Of a stretch of 64,000 nt of DNA, positions 1 to 10,855 are shown in pieces. The position numbers were made by a program, and so were the translations under genes. How positions within the stretch are numbered: the stretch's first letter is position 1; each line of letters begins with the position of its first letter. The notes under the pieces are model-generated. The model saw nothing but the letters and a program-made list of their open reading frames with translations, had not been told where the DNA came from and ran no database searches. The DNA is from Saussurea involucrata (taxonomy: Eukaryota; Streptophyta; Magnoliopsida; Asterales; Asteraceae), in contig CM066326.1 in assembly GCA_033807775.1 (NCBI GenBank), positions 88,388,873-88,452,872 on the forward strand, given 5' to 3'.

Positions 1-815
1 CAAAGAGTTCACCAAAGTTGATATTAAAAGTAGATAAGGTGTAGTTTAATTAGGGAATCACACCCCACATGCTTGATTTGAAACCGGCCGGGATAACAAC
101 TCCTAGTCTTCCATCTTGGTTGTGAATCAAGCACAATACCTCTTTCCATATAGAGCATTGTCTTCCCTCTTAAATCTCCACCACCATTTTCCTATCAAGG
201 CCAGATCTGTGCATATATATGCACAAGTGCATATATATGCATTTGTGCATATCTACATTTCGATTTTGATGAACTGACTGTTTAGATCTGGAATTGTATG
301 TAATTTTTTATGTTCGTCAACGTGCTTGGAATTTATTTTATTTTGTTTTCTCCACCTTCTTCCTCCTCCTTGGAAACAATTATCCACAAATGCTATGCAC
401 AGGTGCATATATATGCATTTGTGCATATTGACATGTTTTTTTATCGTTTTTCTTTCAAAAACTTGTTTGTTTTTCAGTTTGGATTAGATTGGAAGTTTTA
501 GAATTGAAAACCACTAAGTAATCTGTAATTTTTGAAGTTTGGCAGTCGACAGCAAGCATCCTCGGAAAACCGTGAACTCGCCGGAATCTGAAAGTTTTCA
601 CCGAAAAACCGTTATCTCCATAGTTATAGGGAAATGATTTGTGCATTTGTTATATTTTCCATATCTGATATAGTGCTCAAATTACCTTAATACCCTTTTC
701 ATTAATTATAATTAGTTTAATTACTGATTTTTAATATCCTTTGGATTATGTTGAATCAATGTTTATAAGGGTGTTATTTAGTTTTCTAATTATTCGAGGT
801 TTTCCTCTGAACCTA

Positions 816-869
<54 letters not shown>

Positions 870-930
870 CTAGTTATTTACCCGTTGCAATACAGCGAGA
901 CGTATAATCCAAATAATTTGACGATTTCAT
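1..930. other. Non-coding AT-rich region
   Basis: No convincing gene. The palindrome TGCATATATATGCA occurs three times (210-223, 228-241, 404-417). The first tens of bases continue the LINE remnant seen upstream of the second copy (52690-53385). The short ORFs at 310-501 and 741-944 lack coding character; the second is partly translated TA repeat. Confidence 0.6.
820..869. repeat. (TA)n microsatellite
   Basis: An almost pure TA run of about 50 bp. The counterpart at 54205-54236 is 18 bp shorter, one of the main length differences between the two large copies. Confidence 0.95.
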
Positions 931-933
931 CAA

Positions 934-1370
934 TTATTAACTAAAATACGTTAAAAAATGCCTTTTAATTTTAACAAGTTGCACCATTATAATCGTCTCG
1001 TCGATACCTTCGAAATGAGCCCAATACTAAATATTTTTTGATTTAATTATATTATACTTATTTAGTTAGTTTACTTTATACGTATTAGTTTTTTATTTTT
1101 CATTTAGTTAATATAAGATTATTATGTTAATGTGATAAGAGTGTAAAACAAAATTGAAAAAAAAAATGTACCATAAATTAAATAATTAACTATAAGGATA
1201 TGAATTGTAAATATTAAAAATATTTTTATGTAGTATATATGATATATAATTAAATAATTAAATAAAAAATATTAAATATTGAGCTCATTTCGAAGGTATC
1301 GAAGAGACGATTACAATGGTGTAACTTGTTAAAATTATAACGTATTTTTTTAACGTATTTTAGTTAATAA
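934..1370. repeat. MITE-like inverted repeat
   Basis: Arms of about 105 bp (934-1040 and 1262-1370) are inverted copies. The core motif CCATTATAATCGTCTCGTCG in the left arm returns in inverted form in the right arm. The same family, including flanking sequence to about 1660, is found at 37750-38160 and inverted at 40010-40430. No ORF; a non-autonomous element whose superfamily I cannot fix. Confidence 0.7.
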
Positions 1371-2204
1371 ACGATTATATGTGTTAATATGATGAAGGTG
1401 TAAAATTAAAATTAAGAAAGTAAAAGGTATAAAGTAAAGTAAGTAAATAATTATAGGGTATAAAGTGTAAATTTGAAATCAATTAATATCAATTGTGTGC
1501 ATCGCGGGTGATGGGTCTCCAAATTGCAGGGAAGTTGTTGGGTCCGCGATCGCGGATCCTATCGCGGAAAATTTGGGTATTTTTATAAAACCAACGAGAA
1601 TGTGGGTATTTTTGCAAAACCAATTATGAACTTTGGCTATTTTAATTAATTTCCCTAAATTTTTTGGCATCCTTATACCCGAGGTGAGTAATGTAACATA
1701 TACTTCAAAAAAGATGAATACGTTGCATTACTAATGGTTTGCATTTTATAGTTCTTATAATTCTGAAAATAGAAAAAAACTTGTTTTTCTTCTTTTATTT
1801 GAATTTCTTTGTCACTAACGTCTGGTAAATGGTCACCATTAAGTCACTTTACGTGCTGAGCACAAGGAATATAAATACTAGGTAAAAGAACGAAAATACC
1901 TTGTGCATGTTCAACATGTGGGGTGACTTAGAGCATCCCCAATGGTGGGGTTCTTGACACTGTGACACTATAAAGAACTGGTCCAAAAAAATGGGTGACG
2001 CCGAGAGAAACAGGTTCCTCATCCACGTGGAGAACCGCTCTTTTTCTATGAACCGCTTCATACATAAACAAATGGGTCCCACACTCCCACTCCTTCCTCA
2101 ATATCTCCTCTTCACTCTTTTGTAATATAATATTTTATATTATTTTATTTTATTATAACTACTGGAATACCCCAAATTGTTAATAGTAAAACATATTTAT
2201 AATA

Positions 2205-2894
2205 GGGAAATTAATTAAAATACCCAAAGTTTGACTTTGACTTACCAAAATACCCAAAATCTCGGACAGTTTACCAAAATACCCAATTTTTCAGCGGTGG
2301 GCCCCGCGATCGCGGGCTAGGGCCCACGTGGCACTCGTGTTTGGCCAAAGTGTCCCGTGGAGCCCCACAACTATGGTTGCGGTGACACTTTTGGTCCCTG
2401 TCCCGCGGAGGTTGACAAACTCCTTGAATGGTTTTACTCTAACTCCTACCCGCGCGCAGGGGGGGTGCCGATTGACGATTTCGTAAGCTAAAATCGTCGA
2501 ACTTGTGTGCGAGCGCGACCTGCGGACACGAATGCAGCTCCAAAATCTCGTGCTCACGTTGCTCGGTTTTGCTAAAATTTATTATTTTTTTTAAACTGAA
2601 CTGTGTTTGCAACCAAAGACATACAAAAACAAAAAGGACCAAAAATGTAATTTTTTTTTGGCCTATCGCGGGACCATCGCGGCCAACCTCCGCGGGACAG
2701 GGACCAAAAGTGTCACCGCGACCATAGTTGGGGGGGCTCCGCGGGACACTTTGGCCAAACACGAGTTCGACGTGGGCCCTAGCCCGCGATCGCGGGGCCC
2801 ACCGCGAAAAAATTGGGTATTTTGGTAAACTGTCCAAGATTTTGGGTATTTTGGTAAGTCAAAGTCAAACTTTGGGTATTTTAATTAAATTCTC
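2205..2894. mobile_element. Foldback MITE with 9-bp duplication (Mutator type)
   Basis: Both halves are long inverted repeats starting GGGAAATTAATTAAAATACC. The direct 9-mer TTTATAATA flanks it at 2196-2204 and 2895-2903. The interior is a GC-rich near-palindrome with GCGATCGC cores inside AT-rich surroundings. The 9-bp duplication and long TIRs fit non-autonomous Mutator-like elements. The second copy is 55580-56251, with a changed centre. Confidence 0.85.
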
Positions 2895-3033
2895 TTTATA
2901 ATAAAGTAAAATAATAATATTAGTAGTTTTTTCCTGATATTTTTATTGTTAATTTATGTATTATAGTTTTTAATTTTTATTATTTTTTATTTATGTAGCA
3001 TTTTCTTTGTAATTTTTAACAATTATGACTATT

Positions 3034-3243
3034 TGTTAGTACACAATGTATCTAAGATATAGGGCTAATTGTAATTAGTCGATATTAGTCAAAGTCAAGT
3101 ATCAATTAGGTTTGGTGAAAGGTATATAAACCCAATTGTAAGGGTTGTGAGGTGTAGCTAGGTGAGAGAGCACACAATAGAGGTCATTTCTCCTCTCAAT
3201 CTAGTTCATATTTGGTTTAATCTTGTTACCTGAATCACTCTCA
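3034..3243 (+). repeat. 5' LTR of element B
   Basis: Starts TGTTAGTACACAATG, ends CACTCTCA, followed at once by a primer-binding site. It is shorter than the 3' LTR (31761-32071) because of an internal deletion that removed the GT-rich and GGCCTCC part. Confidence 0.9.
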
Positions 3244-3245
3244 AT

Positions 3246-3258
3246 TGGTATCAGAGCC
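3246..3258 (+). other. Primer-binding site, element B
   Basis: TGGTATCAGAGCC directly after the 5' LTR is the usual plant site complementary to initiator methionine tRNA. It fixes the orientation of element B. Confidence 0.9.
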
Positions 3259-3802
3259 AAGCAGATAAGAATTTGTGCATCAATCCATTGATTTTAATCA
3301 ATTTTTGAGAAATTGATGAGTTTTTGATTTTTGAGATTTTATTGAAATTTTTCAAAAATCTAGAAATCGTTTGAGGTTTGGATTGATTCAAGTTTATAGA
3401 TCGATTTTAGTTGTTGATTGGAACGATTTGCAATTTACAAAACTATTTTTCAGCAACAAACCAGAGATTTTTGAAAACTAAAATATCAACAGTGGCTATG
3501 TTCTTGTTGTTCTTAGATGTTCTTGCTTATGATGGTGATTGATTCCTCTTTGTGTTAATGCTTTGATTGATTTGTGTTTCACATATCACATTTGTTTGGT
3601 ATTTCGAACAGTTTGTATATTTCAAATCTGAAATTCGTCAAGAAATCAGGGAGATCGAGTAACTTGAGTGTTCTTCGTTAACACAGTGATCGATCTCGAT
3701 TTTTGATGTGTTTTAATAGAATCTAATGTGACATATCGATTTGTATTGAAATTTGTAACATCATACAACTTTTAGAATTGGAAAACGATGAGAAATCACC
3801 AA

Positions 3803-3916
3803 GCTTATCGCAAGATTCAACTTTATCGCAAGTTGTTTTTTGTCGCAACATCACTTTTATCGCAACTCTGTTTTTTTATCGCAACATAACCTTATCGCAA
3901 CCTTTTGTCGCAACCA
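3803..3916 (+). repeat. TCGCAA direct repeats in the leader of B
   Basis: Seven copies of (T)ATCGCAA or GTCGCAA lie within about 115 bp, spaced 12-20 bp apart. The same hexamer clusters in element A's leader (29485-29590) and between pol and ORF3 (15650-15840, 16325-16460). Here the copies are direct, so no hairpins form. Confidence 0.75.
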
Positions 3917-4149
3917 ACTTCCCCAGAAAAATTCATCTCTCGCCGGAAAATACGTGGGTCGCCGGAAAACATACTAAAACCGTTGCATGATCTTGTTTTT
4001 AACATGGCAATCGGATGTGTTGTGATCTGAGACTGTAAAGGAACGAAAACAAATCAGTTTTGAAGTAAGAATGCAAAGAAATTCGAACGAAAAGAACTGC
4101 AGATCAACGATTTGGATGATGATGAACAGTGTTTTAACTGTTCCGTTAG

Positions 4150-4765
4150 TCGACCGTTAAGTTTATCACAATTTTGGTCTTTTTCCGTTAATTCACGTTA
4201 GTTTAGTTATTTTTCCTTTAGTATTAGTTAGTTTTGTTTCATTTTAAGTCCTAAGTCTGTTAGGGGTCTGTTAGTTCAGTTAGTTTCATTTTTTAACGGA
4301 CCGTTAGCTTTTTTCGTTAAGTTTCTTACATTTTTAGTCCTTAGTTAGATTTTCCGTCAAGTCCAGTTAGCAAGTTTAGAGTTTTACACTTCTGGTACCT
4401 GGACTACTAGTTTTAGGTTTTGTCAGTTTTGGTCCCTAAACTTATAGTTTTAATTTGTGTCTTTTTCAGTCCCTGTAGTTATAGTTTAGAGTTTTGTCAT
4501 TTTGAGACCCTAAAGTTAGAGTTTAAGTGTCTGTCACTTTTAGTCCCTATACTTCAGGTTTCTGTTTTGGTCATTTTTAGTCCCTCTAGTTTTAACTTTC
4601 AGTTTATTACAGTTTTAGTCCCTAGACTTTAAGCTTTTAGATTTTTCATTTTTAGTCCTTTTAGTTCCAAGTTTTAGATTTTGTCACTTTTAGTTCTTGT
4701 TTTTCATTTTAGTTTCGTAAGTTGTCAGTTTTAGTCCTTATTCTTCATTTTTCATCGATTTTATC
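4150..4765 (+). repeat. Degenerate leader repeats (TTTTAGTCCCT type)
   Basis: A loose series of 25-40 bp units built on GTCANTTTTAGTCCCT, with GTTAGT-rich spacers. The same series appears in reverse in the leader of A (about 28800-29360), confirming that the leaders are related. Non-coding. Confidence 0.7.
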
Positions 4766-5013
4766 AGTTTTTGCCTGCATTTAACCGCAACTGATATATT
4801 TTTCTCGTGCTTTGCAGGTTTGTCGATTTAAAGTCCAATTTTCCGCATTAATTTTTCGGAGTTAATTTTTGGAAGACAAATTTACAATTTGTTTTTCAAA
4901 TTTTATTTTTAAAAATTTTTCTGACTTTAATCGATTTTCTCTGATCGTTCAAGCGCACAAATTCTACTTCTCACGAAGTATTTGTTAACGATCCGTTTTT
5001 TTTTCAGGTAACA

Positions 5014-6414
5014 ATGTCGCTTTATCAAGATTTTAACTGTCGATATTGGCAATGTAAAAAGAAGATAGAAGGTTTAGAAACCAGAATTGAAGTAGGTGAA
5101 TTTAATACAGCATTATGTGCAAAGTATTACCAAGAACTTCAAGAACTGAAATAACAAGCTGATCTGAAGATATGTGATTGTGAATCTAAAGCAAGTCTGA
5201 TACTTTCTTTAGAGGAAAAGAATGTCGAGCTGACAAAGAAAATATCTGATTTTGAACAAGTGATGAGAAAGGAAAGAGAAGATTTTCAGAAAGCAAGAGA
5301 CGAGATTCAAATAGAAACACAAGTTTATGCAAAAGAGAGAAAATATTTTGAAAATGAACGAAATGCTTGTCCAAAAGAGAGACAAGATTTTGAAAATGAA
5401 CGGAAGATGTTTAAACAAAAGTTTTCTGATCTTTCAAAGAAATGTGTTGAAGAAAAGAAAGCTATAGAGCTTAGATGCATAAAACTTTCAAAACAAAATT
5501 CTGATTTTGAAAAAGTTTTATTTCTCGAAAAGGAAAGGGTGGATTTTAATGCAAAAAGAAAATCCTTTGAGGCAAAGATTGTTGAGCTTTCACTAAAAAT
5601 ATCTAATTTGGAGAAAGAATTAGACATCGAAAGAAAAGAATCTGAAAAGAAGAAAATTGAAGATTTTCAAACAAAGAATGTGAAAGATGTCTATTCTAAT
5701 GAAAGAAAGGTCTTTCAGGCTGAAATCTCAAAGCTAACGAGGAAGTTGTATGCTTTAGCAACGGAAGCTATGAAAGAGCAGAAGATCAAATCTGATCTAC
5801 AAAAGAAGTTTGATTTGATTTCTCGAGAAAGGAATGTTCTGTACGACAAGGTTTAGAGACTGGAAGCAATTAACTTCAAAGTTGAATTATCTGAACAATT
5901 TAGTGTCGATACTATTGTTCAGTCGCCATATGATGATTCAACTGCTTCGGAATGTTCATTTAAGACTGCTTCCGGTTCAATCAATGAACATATTTCTTCG
6001 AAAAAATCTGTCAAATCAAGCAATCTTTCAAACGATCAAATGCGCCCTTCTAATCTTTTCTACAACCAAGCTGCTACAAGTTCAGATACTCCAATCTTTA
6101 AGCCTGTAAAGATGGTAAGGAAAGTGAAAGGTTCTTCTCCTGAAAAAGATGCCCAAAGTCATCTGTTCCTCCACCTAAGGTAAACAAGAAGAACAACGCT
6201 CCAAAAGGTAAGTCTTTTGTTAAACCTAATTTATTATGCAAATCGTTTGATTAGGTTGGCACAAAAGCAAATTTGTTGTTCTTATTGTGGAACGCATGAT
6301 TTTGTCAAGAAAGAAAATGTTCAGTACTGGTATGGTACTTATAATATTTCTTCAAATCGAACTGCACATAACAAGCCAGGACCCAAGTTCCGTTGGGTAC
6401 CAAAATCTACTTAA
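5014..6414 (+). pseudogene. Element B gag-like coiled-coil protein, broken
   Basis: The likely start ATG (5014) follows CAGGTAACA, exactly as in element A's original gag start (28538). An in-frame TAA at 5152-5154 cuts the frame after 46 codons. The rest to 5856 is a Lys/Glu-rich coiled coil related to the A protein. A TAG near 5854 and frame changes separate the C-terminal part (about 6217-6414), which has a degenerate zinc-knuckle-like [13 protein letters not shown] followed by GPKFRWVPKST, typical of Copia gag ends. Family knowledge: gag packages element RNA. Inference: B cannot make a full protein. Confidence 0.8.
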
Positions 6415-6651
6415 TCTGTTTTGCAGGTTTATCATGTGTGGTGCTGATTGTCAAAACTATACCAAACACATGACTGGAAAAACAGAAGAGAAGTGTGCAG
6501 ATCTTTGAAGAGGAGTACCCATGCTTTCAATTTTCATATGCTGAACTACTTGCATAATTTCAGGGGGAGAGACTCTATATTTTTGATATATTTTGTGCTC
6601 ATTGATATATCTTTCTATATGTTTCTTTGTAGGGGGAACATACATAATAAT

Positions 6652-6770
6652 GGTTTCTGAATAATTCAGTTCAGAACCCGCACTTCAATGATGTTTATGG
6701 CTTCTAAACACCTTAGTTTAGAACCCGAGCATATAAGATTTTGACTTCTGATCATACCAGATCAGGACTC
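6652..6770 (+). repeat. Array of three hairpins after gag in B
   Basis: Three units (6652-6678, 6699-6726, 6743-6770), each with a stem opening GG.TTCT and closing AGAACC. Inner stem bases differ but stay paired: CTGAA/TTCAG, CTAAAC/GTTTAG, CTGATC/GATCAG. Homologous to the six-unit array in A (10382-10641). Confidence 0.75.
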
Positions 6771-6789
6771 GTTCTTAATCTTAAAAAAT

Positions 6790-6868
6790 ATAATAATAAT
6801 AAATAAAAATAATAAAAATAATAAAAATAATAAAAATAATAATAATAATAATAATAATAAATAATTAG
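6790..6868. repeat. AAT/AAAT microsatellite
   Basis: Mixed ATA and AAAAT repeat; the counterpart near 60145-60212 is 9 bp shorter. Confidence 0.9.
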
Positions 6869-6869
6869 A

Positions 6870-7874
6870 CTTTGATTGTTACATCTACTAATCTTGTTTC
6901 ACTAAGATTCTTTACAGATTTTGTGGGGGAGCTTATATGTTTTCTTTAAATCAGTCTATCATGATTTGAGGGGGAGCTTAAACATTTGACTGTAAGCATC
7001 TTCTAAACTTAATATGATATTGTTTGAAAGGAGAACGACTTTCAAGCATGAAAATGTTTTCCTTAAATGTTCAAACCACTTCTCGATTCTCAAAAAGGAT
7101 TTCATAAGTTTAGAAGTGTGACTTTAAATGTTTTTCATGTATATCTCGGGTTGTTATATCATTGTTTCTTGTTTCTGACCGTGTGTTTCCAAAGATTAAT
7201 ACTTGTGTGTTATCTTGTCTATACTTTCGAGTATTCATCCACACCGGTTCAGCTTCATATTGACTTTGTTATTACCATGTCTCAAAATGAAACAATTTTT
7301 CGATGGTAATACTCTCGTTTGTACTTCACTTTTGTTGAGCATCATATTCATTTCAGCGTCAGAGCTTAAACGTTTCATTTAAATATTGTTTATACTTGTT
7401 CATATAAACAAAATTCAATTATTTGATACCCTAAGCGTTCATGATTATATTTCATATTTGATCTAATTGATACATTGTCAAATTCTCAAACAAGTCTTTC
7501 GAATTCATTTCATTCTTTCAATATTCTTGTTGTCAGAAATCTTCAACGTTCAAATGCTCAAATATTTCATTAATATTTTTGAGGAGCATACATTATGATG
7601 ACAATGTTATTCAAATGCTAAAGATTCTTATTTGTTCAAGCTAAACTGTTGAGCAACATATCTTTTAGGACAACATTTCATGGGAATCAATGTGAGAGCT
7701 TAAAAGAACTTCTATGGATTCACGTTAACCAGTGTTTCCTACCCAAGAAGTTATCCTTGAGTGATTCAGGGGTGAGGGGTCGAAATCAAAGAGTGGGGGA
7801 GATAACTCATCCGGTTGAGTAATCTCATTGTGCTGAGGTAAAATGAAAAAAAAAGTTTGGTTAGCAGTGAGCTG
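6870..7874 (+). other. 3' non-coding region of B, first part
   Basis: No ORF of interest. Contains GGGGGAGCTT motifs (about 6925 and 6970) typical of the region upstream of Copia polypurine tracts. It stops at AGCTG (7870-7874), the insertion site of element A, and continues at 30521. Confidence 0.7.
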
Positions 7875-8136
7875 TGAGAATGATTCAGGTAACAAGATTA
7901 ACACATAAAACACTTGAATTTAGATTGAGAAATGTAGAAGATGAGAATTAAGAACAATTTCTCTTGGAGGCCACTCTCTCTCACACACACTTGATAGCTA
8001 TACACAACTGACCTCATTCACAAAACCCTAACATTTGGGTTTATATACCTTTGACCCTCACAACACCTAGATTGACTTTGACTATTGTTGACCCTTTACA
8101 ATTAGCATAAATCTTGAATACAATAGTGTACTAACA
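7875..8136 (-). repeat. 3' LTR of element A
   Basis: Read on the minus strand it begins TGTTAGTACACTATTG and ends ATTCTCA. The polypurine tract AGGGGGAGAT abuts it at about 8137-8147. 262 bp, the same length as its partner at 30259. Confidence 0.93.
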
Positions 8137-10855
8137 ATCTCCCCCTATGGATTCAAGATTTAAAAAAAAATATGACGATAGTCTTCAGCTCTTTAATCTC
8201 CAGATAGGCTTTATCTTCAAGAATCCACTTTGGCGGCTTTAATCTTCATTTAGGCTCTTTAAAGTCAAATAGTCGTCAAGTCTTGAAACAAATCTGTGTA
8301 AGGTTGATCAAGGTCTTCAAAACAAAATCTTTTTATCTTCAAATCACTAATCTTTGCAGCTTTGACTTTTGGCAAAAAAAAAATCAGTCTTTGAATTATG
8401 AACGAGATTTGAGGTTTAACGGCCTTTGAGCTTTAAGACATTCTTGAATAATCTTTAAGCACGAATTGTCTTTGTATCTTCAAACATTTGATCTCTCTGA
8501 AACACTTTATCTTGAACTTCTTTGACTTTGACAAATATCAACTTTGACTTTCGGAGATTGAAATATTTGAATTATCTCCCTCTTTTCTTCTATTTGATAT
8601 TTCTCGCCCTTTTTGATGATTGTGAGCATCATGATCATCAAAACTCTTGTTCAATTTCAGCATTCTCTTTGAGTACCAGAAATAATCTCCTCCTCTTGAT
8701 ATGTTTAACCGTCAATTCCAAAAAAAAATGTTTATCCGAATCTTTTCAAATTCAGATAATATAACAGTGGTAACCCTGAAACAACGGATGAATCAGTTAA
8801 AATGCCTGTAAGTTGCACAAAGCCACTTAGTACAACAGATGTACTTTGGAAAGGAGCTTTTTGATGTTCACTCCTCCAGGGCTTCCATTCAATCATCGAA
8901 AAGCACTAAGGAATTTCTATGAACGTTATGACAAGAAAACTTATTCCTTGTGTGTACGTGCAAGTGTAGAAATGATTGAAGCAACTTATGCTTGAAAATT
9001 AGGCTCAAAATGTGTAAACTGTTGAGACAGCAACAAGTTTTCCACAAACTCAATGTGTATGAATGAAGAGCGAAGGTGGGGCAAACTTTCTTCTTTTCAA
9101 TATCCAAACCTACCGAGTGAAGATTGGATAGATAATATGCTGCATCCCCAAGAAAAATTGAAACATTTCTTTGTTGAGAAAGAAATGAGTAGCTGGTGGG
9201 GTTAATGTAAGAGTTGGCATGGGCTAGTTGCCTGTTTCAATGACGGTCACCAAAGAATGTGAACCAATCAGTAATGTGGCTGCCCGGCTCAGAAAATTGG
9301 CTGGTGCAGAGTTCTCTTATTCTTTTAACTCTGTTCTGACACCCTCTTTCTGTTTTTAACCTGCTCACGTCTAACCAAACTCTCTTTTTCATTTTACCTC
9401 AGCACAATGAGATTACTCAACCGGATGAGTTATCTCCCCCACTCTTTGATTTTGACCCCTCACCCGTCAATCACTCAAGGATAACTTCTTGGGTAGGAAA
9501 CACTGGTTAACGTGAATCCATAGAAGTACAGTTAATCTCGCACACTGATCCCATGAACCGTTGTCCTAAAAGATATGTTGCTCAACAGTTTAGCTTGAAC
9601 AAATAAGAATCTTTAGCATTTGAATAACAGTGTCATCAGAATGTATGCTCCTAAAAAATATTCATGAAATATTTGAGCATTTGAACGTTGAAGATTTCTC
9701 AAAACAAGGATATAGAATGAAATGAAATGAATTCGTAAGACTTGTTTGAGAATCTGACAATGTATCAATCAGATCAAATATGAAATATATTCATGTACGG
9801 TTAGGGTATCAAAGAATTGGATCTTTTGTTTATATGAACAAATATAAACAATCTTTGAATGAAATGCTTAAGTTCTCACGTTGAATGAATATGATGCTCA
9901 ACAAAATTGGAAATTCAAACGAGAGTATTACCATCAAAACATTTTTTCGTTTTGAGACATGGTAATAACAAAGTCAATAAGAAGCTGAACCGGTGTGTAT
10001 GAATACTTGAAAGTATAGACAAGACAATACGCAAGTATTAATCTTTGGAAACACACGGTCAGAAATAATGGTATAACTACCCAAGATATACATGAAAAAC
10101 CTTTAAAATCACACTTCTAGAATTATAAAATCTGATTGAATTAGAGAAGTGGTTTGAACATTTAAGAACAGGTTTTTCATGCTTGAAAGTTGTTCTTCTT
10201 TCAAACAATCTCAGATTGAGTTCAGAAGATACTTACAGTGCTAACATTTAAGCTCCCCTCAAATTATGATCGACTGATTTAAACATCGGATAAGCTCCCC
10301 CTCAAAATCTGCAAAGATCTTAATTTGACAAAATCAGCACATGTAACAATCAAAGTTTAATTTTTTTTAGAGATTTAGAACGAGTCCTGATCTGATATGA
10401 TCAGAAGTCAAACACATTGAAAGATCGGGTTCTATACTTAAGTGTTTAGAAGCCAAAAAAACATCATTGAAATCCGGGTTCTAAACTGATGTGTTTAGAA
10501 ACCATAATATCTTTGAAAAACGGATTCGGAACTGAATTATTCAGAAACCATAATCTCTTTGAAGTACGGGTTCTGAACTGAATTATTCAGAAGCCATAAA
10601 CTCATTGAAATCCGGGTTCTAAACTGATGTGTTTAGAAACCATAAATTGTGTATGCCCCCCACAAAGAAACATACAGAAAGATATATCAATAAGCACAAA
10701 TATATCAAAAGTTTAGAATCTCTCCCCCTGAAATTATGCAAATAGTTCAGCATAGGTACTCTTCTTCAAATTGCACACTTCTCTTCTGTTTTCCAGTCAT
10801 GTGTTTGGTAGTAATTAGGCATTCAGCACTGCACATGATAAACCTGCAAAACAGA
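8137..10855 (-). other. 3' non-coding region of element A
   Basis: Corresponds to 6415-7874 plus 30521-31760 of B in reverse orientation; for example 8150-9370 is inverted at 30521-31740. It has several GGGGGAG motifs and the hairpin array at 10382-10641. The small ORFs here (such as 8889-9107) are not supported as genes. Confidence 0.75.
10382..10641 (-). repeat. Array of six hairpins in element A
   Basis: Six units of about 28 bp (10382-10409, 10427-10454, 10476-10503, 10522-10549, 10568-10595, 10614-10641). Clear stems alternate CTAAAC/GTTTAG, CTGAA/TTCAG and CTGATC/GATCAG with outer GGGTTCT/AGAARCC pairing; 10427-10454 and 10522-10549 carry mismatches. On the minus strand it lies between gag and the 3' LTR. 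Confidence 0.75.

Larger units (their letters stand above)
1..10652. repeat. Direct duplication, copy 1 (extends beyond window start)
   Basis: The whole stretch recurs in the same orientation from 53386 to the last base of the window. I noticed roughly eight to ten single-base differences over 10.6 kb, plus a few indels: a shorter TA run, an 8-bp tandem gain near 1590, an 18-bp change near 2640, one T near 5000, 9 bp in the AAT run near 6800 and one C near 10257. The coordinate offset drifts from 53385 to 53348. The match starts at the first base given, so the true left border lies outside the window. Confidence 0.97.

Noticed and set aside
5325..5627. Minus-strand ORFs antisense to the B gag
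   Set aside because: Ser/Phe-rich products are shadows of the Lys/Glu-rich sense strand.
8889..9107. ORF seen also at 62236-62454 and, on the other strand, at 30664-30996
   Set aside because: Its repetition comes only from element copies; no recognisable domain, and the frame is not flanked by coding features.
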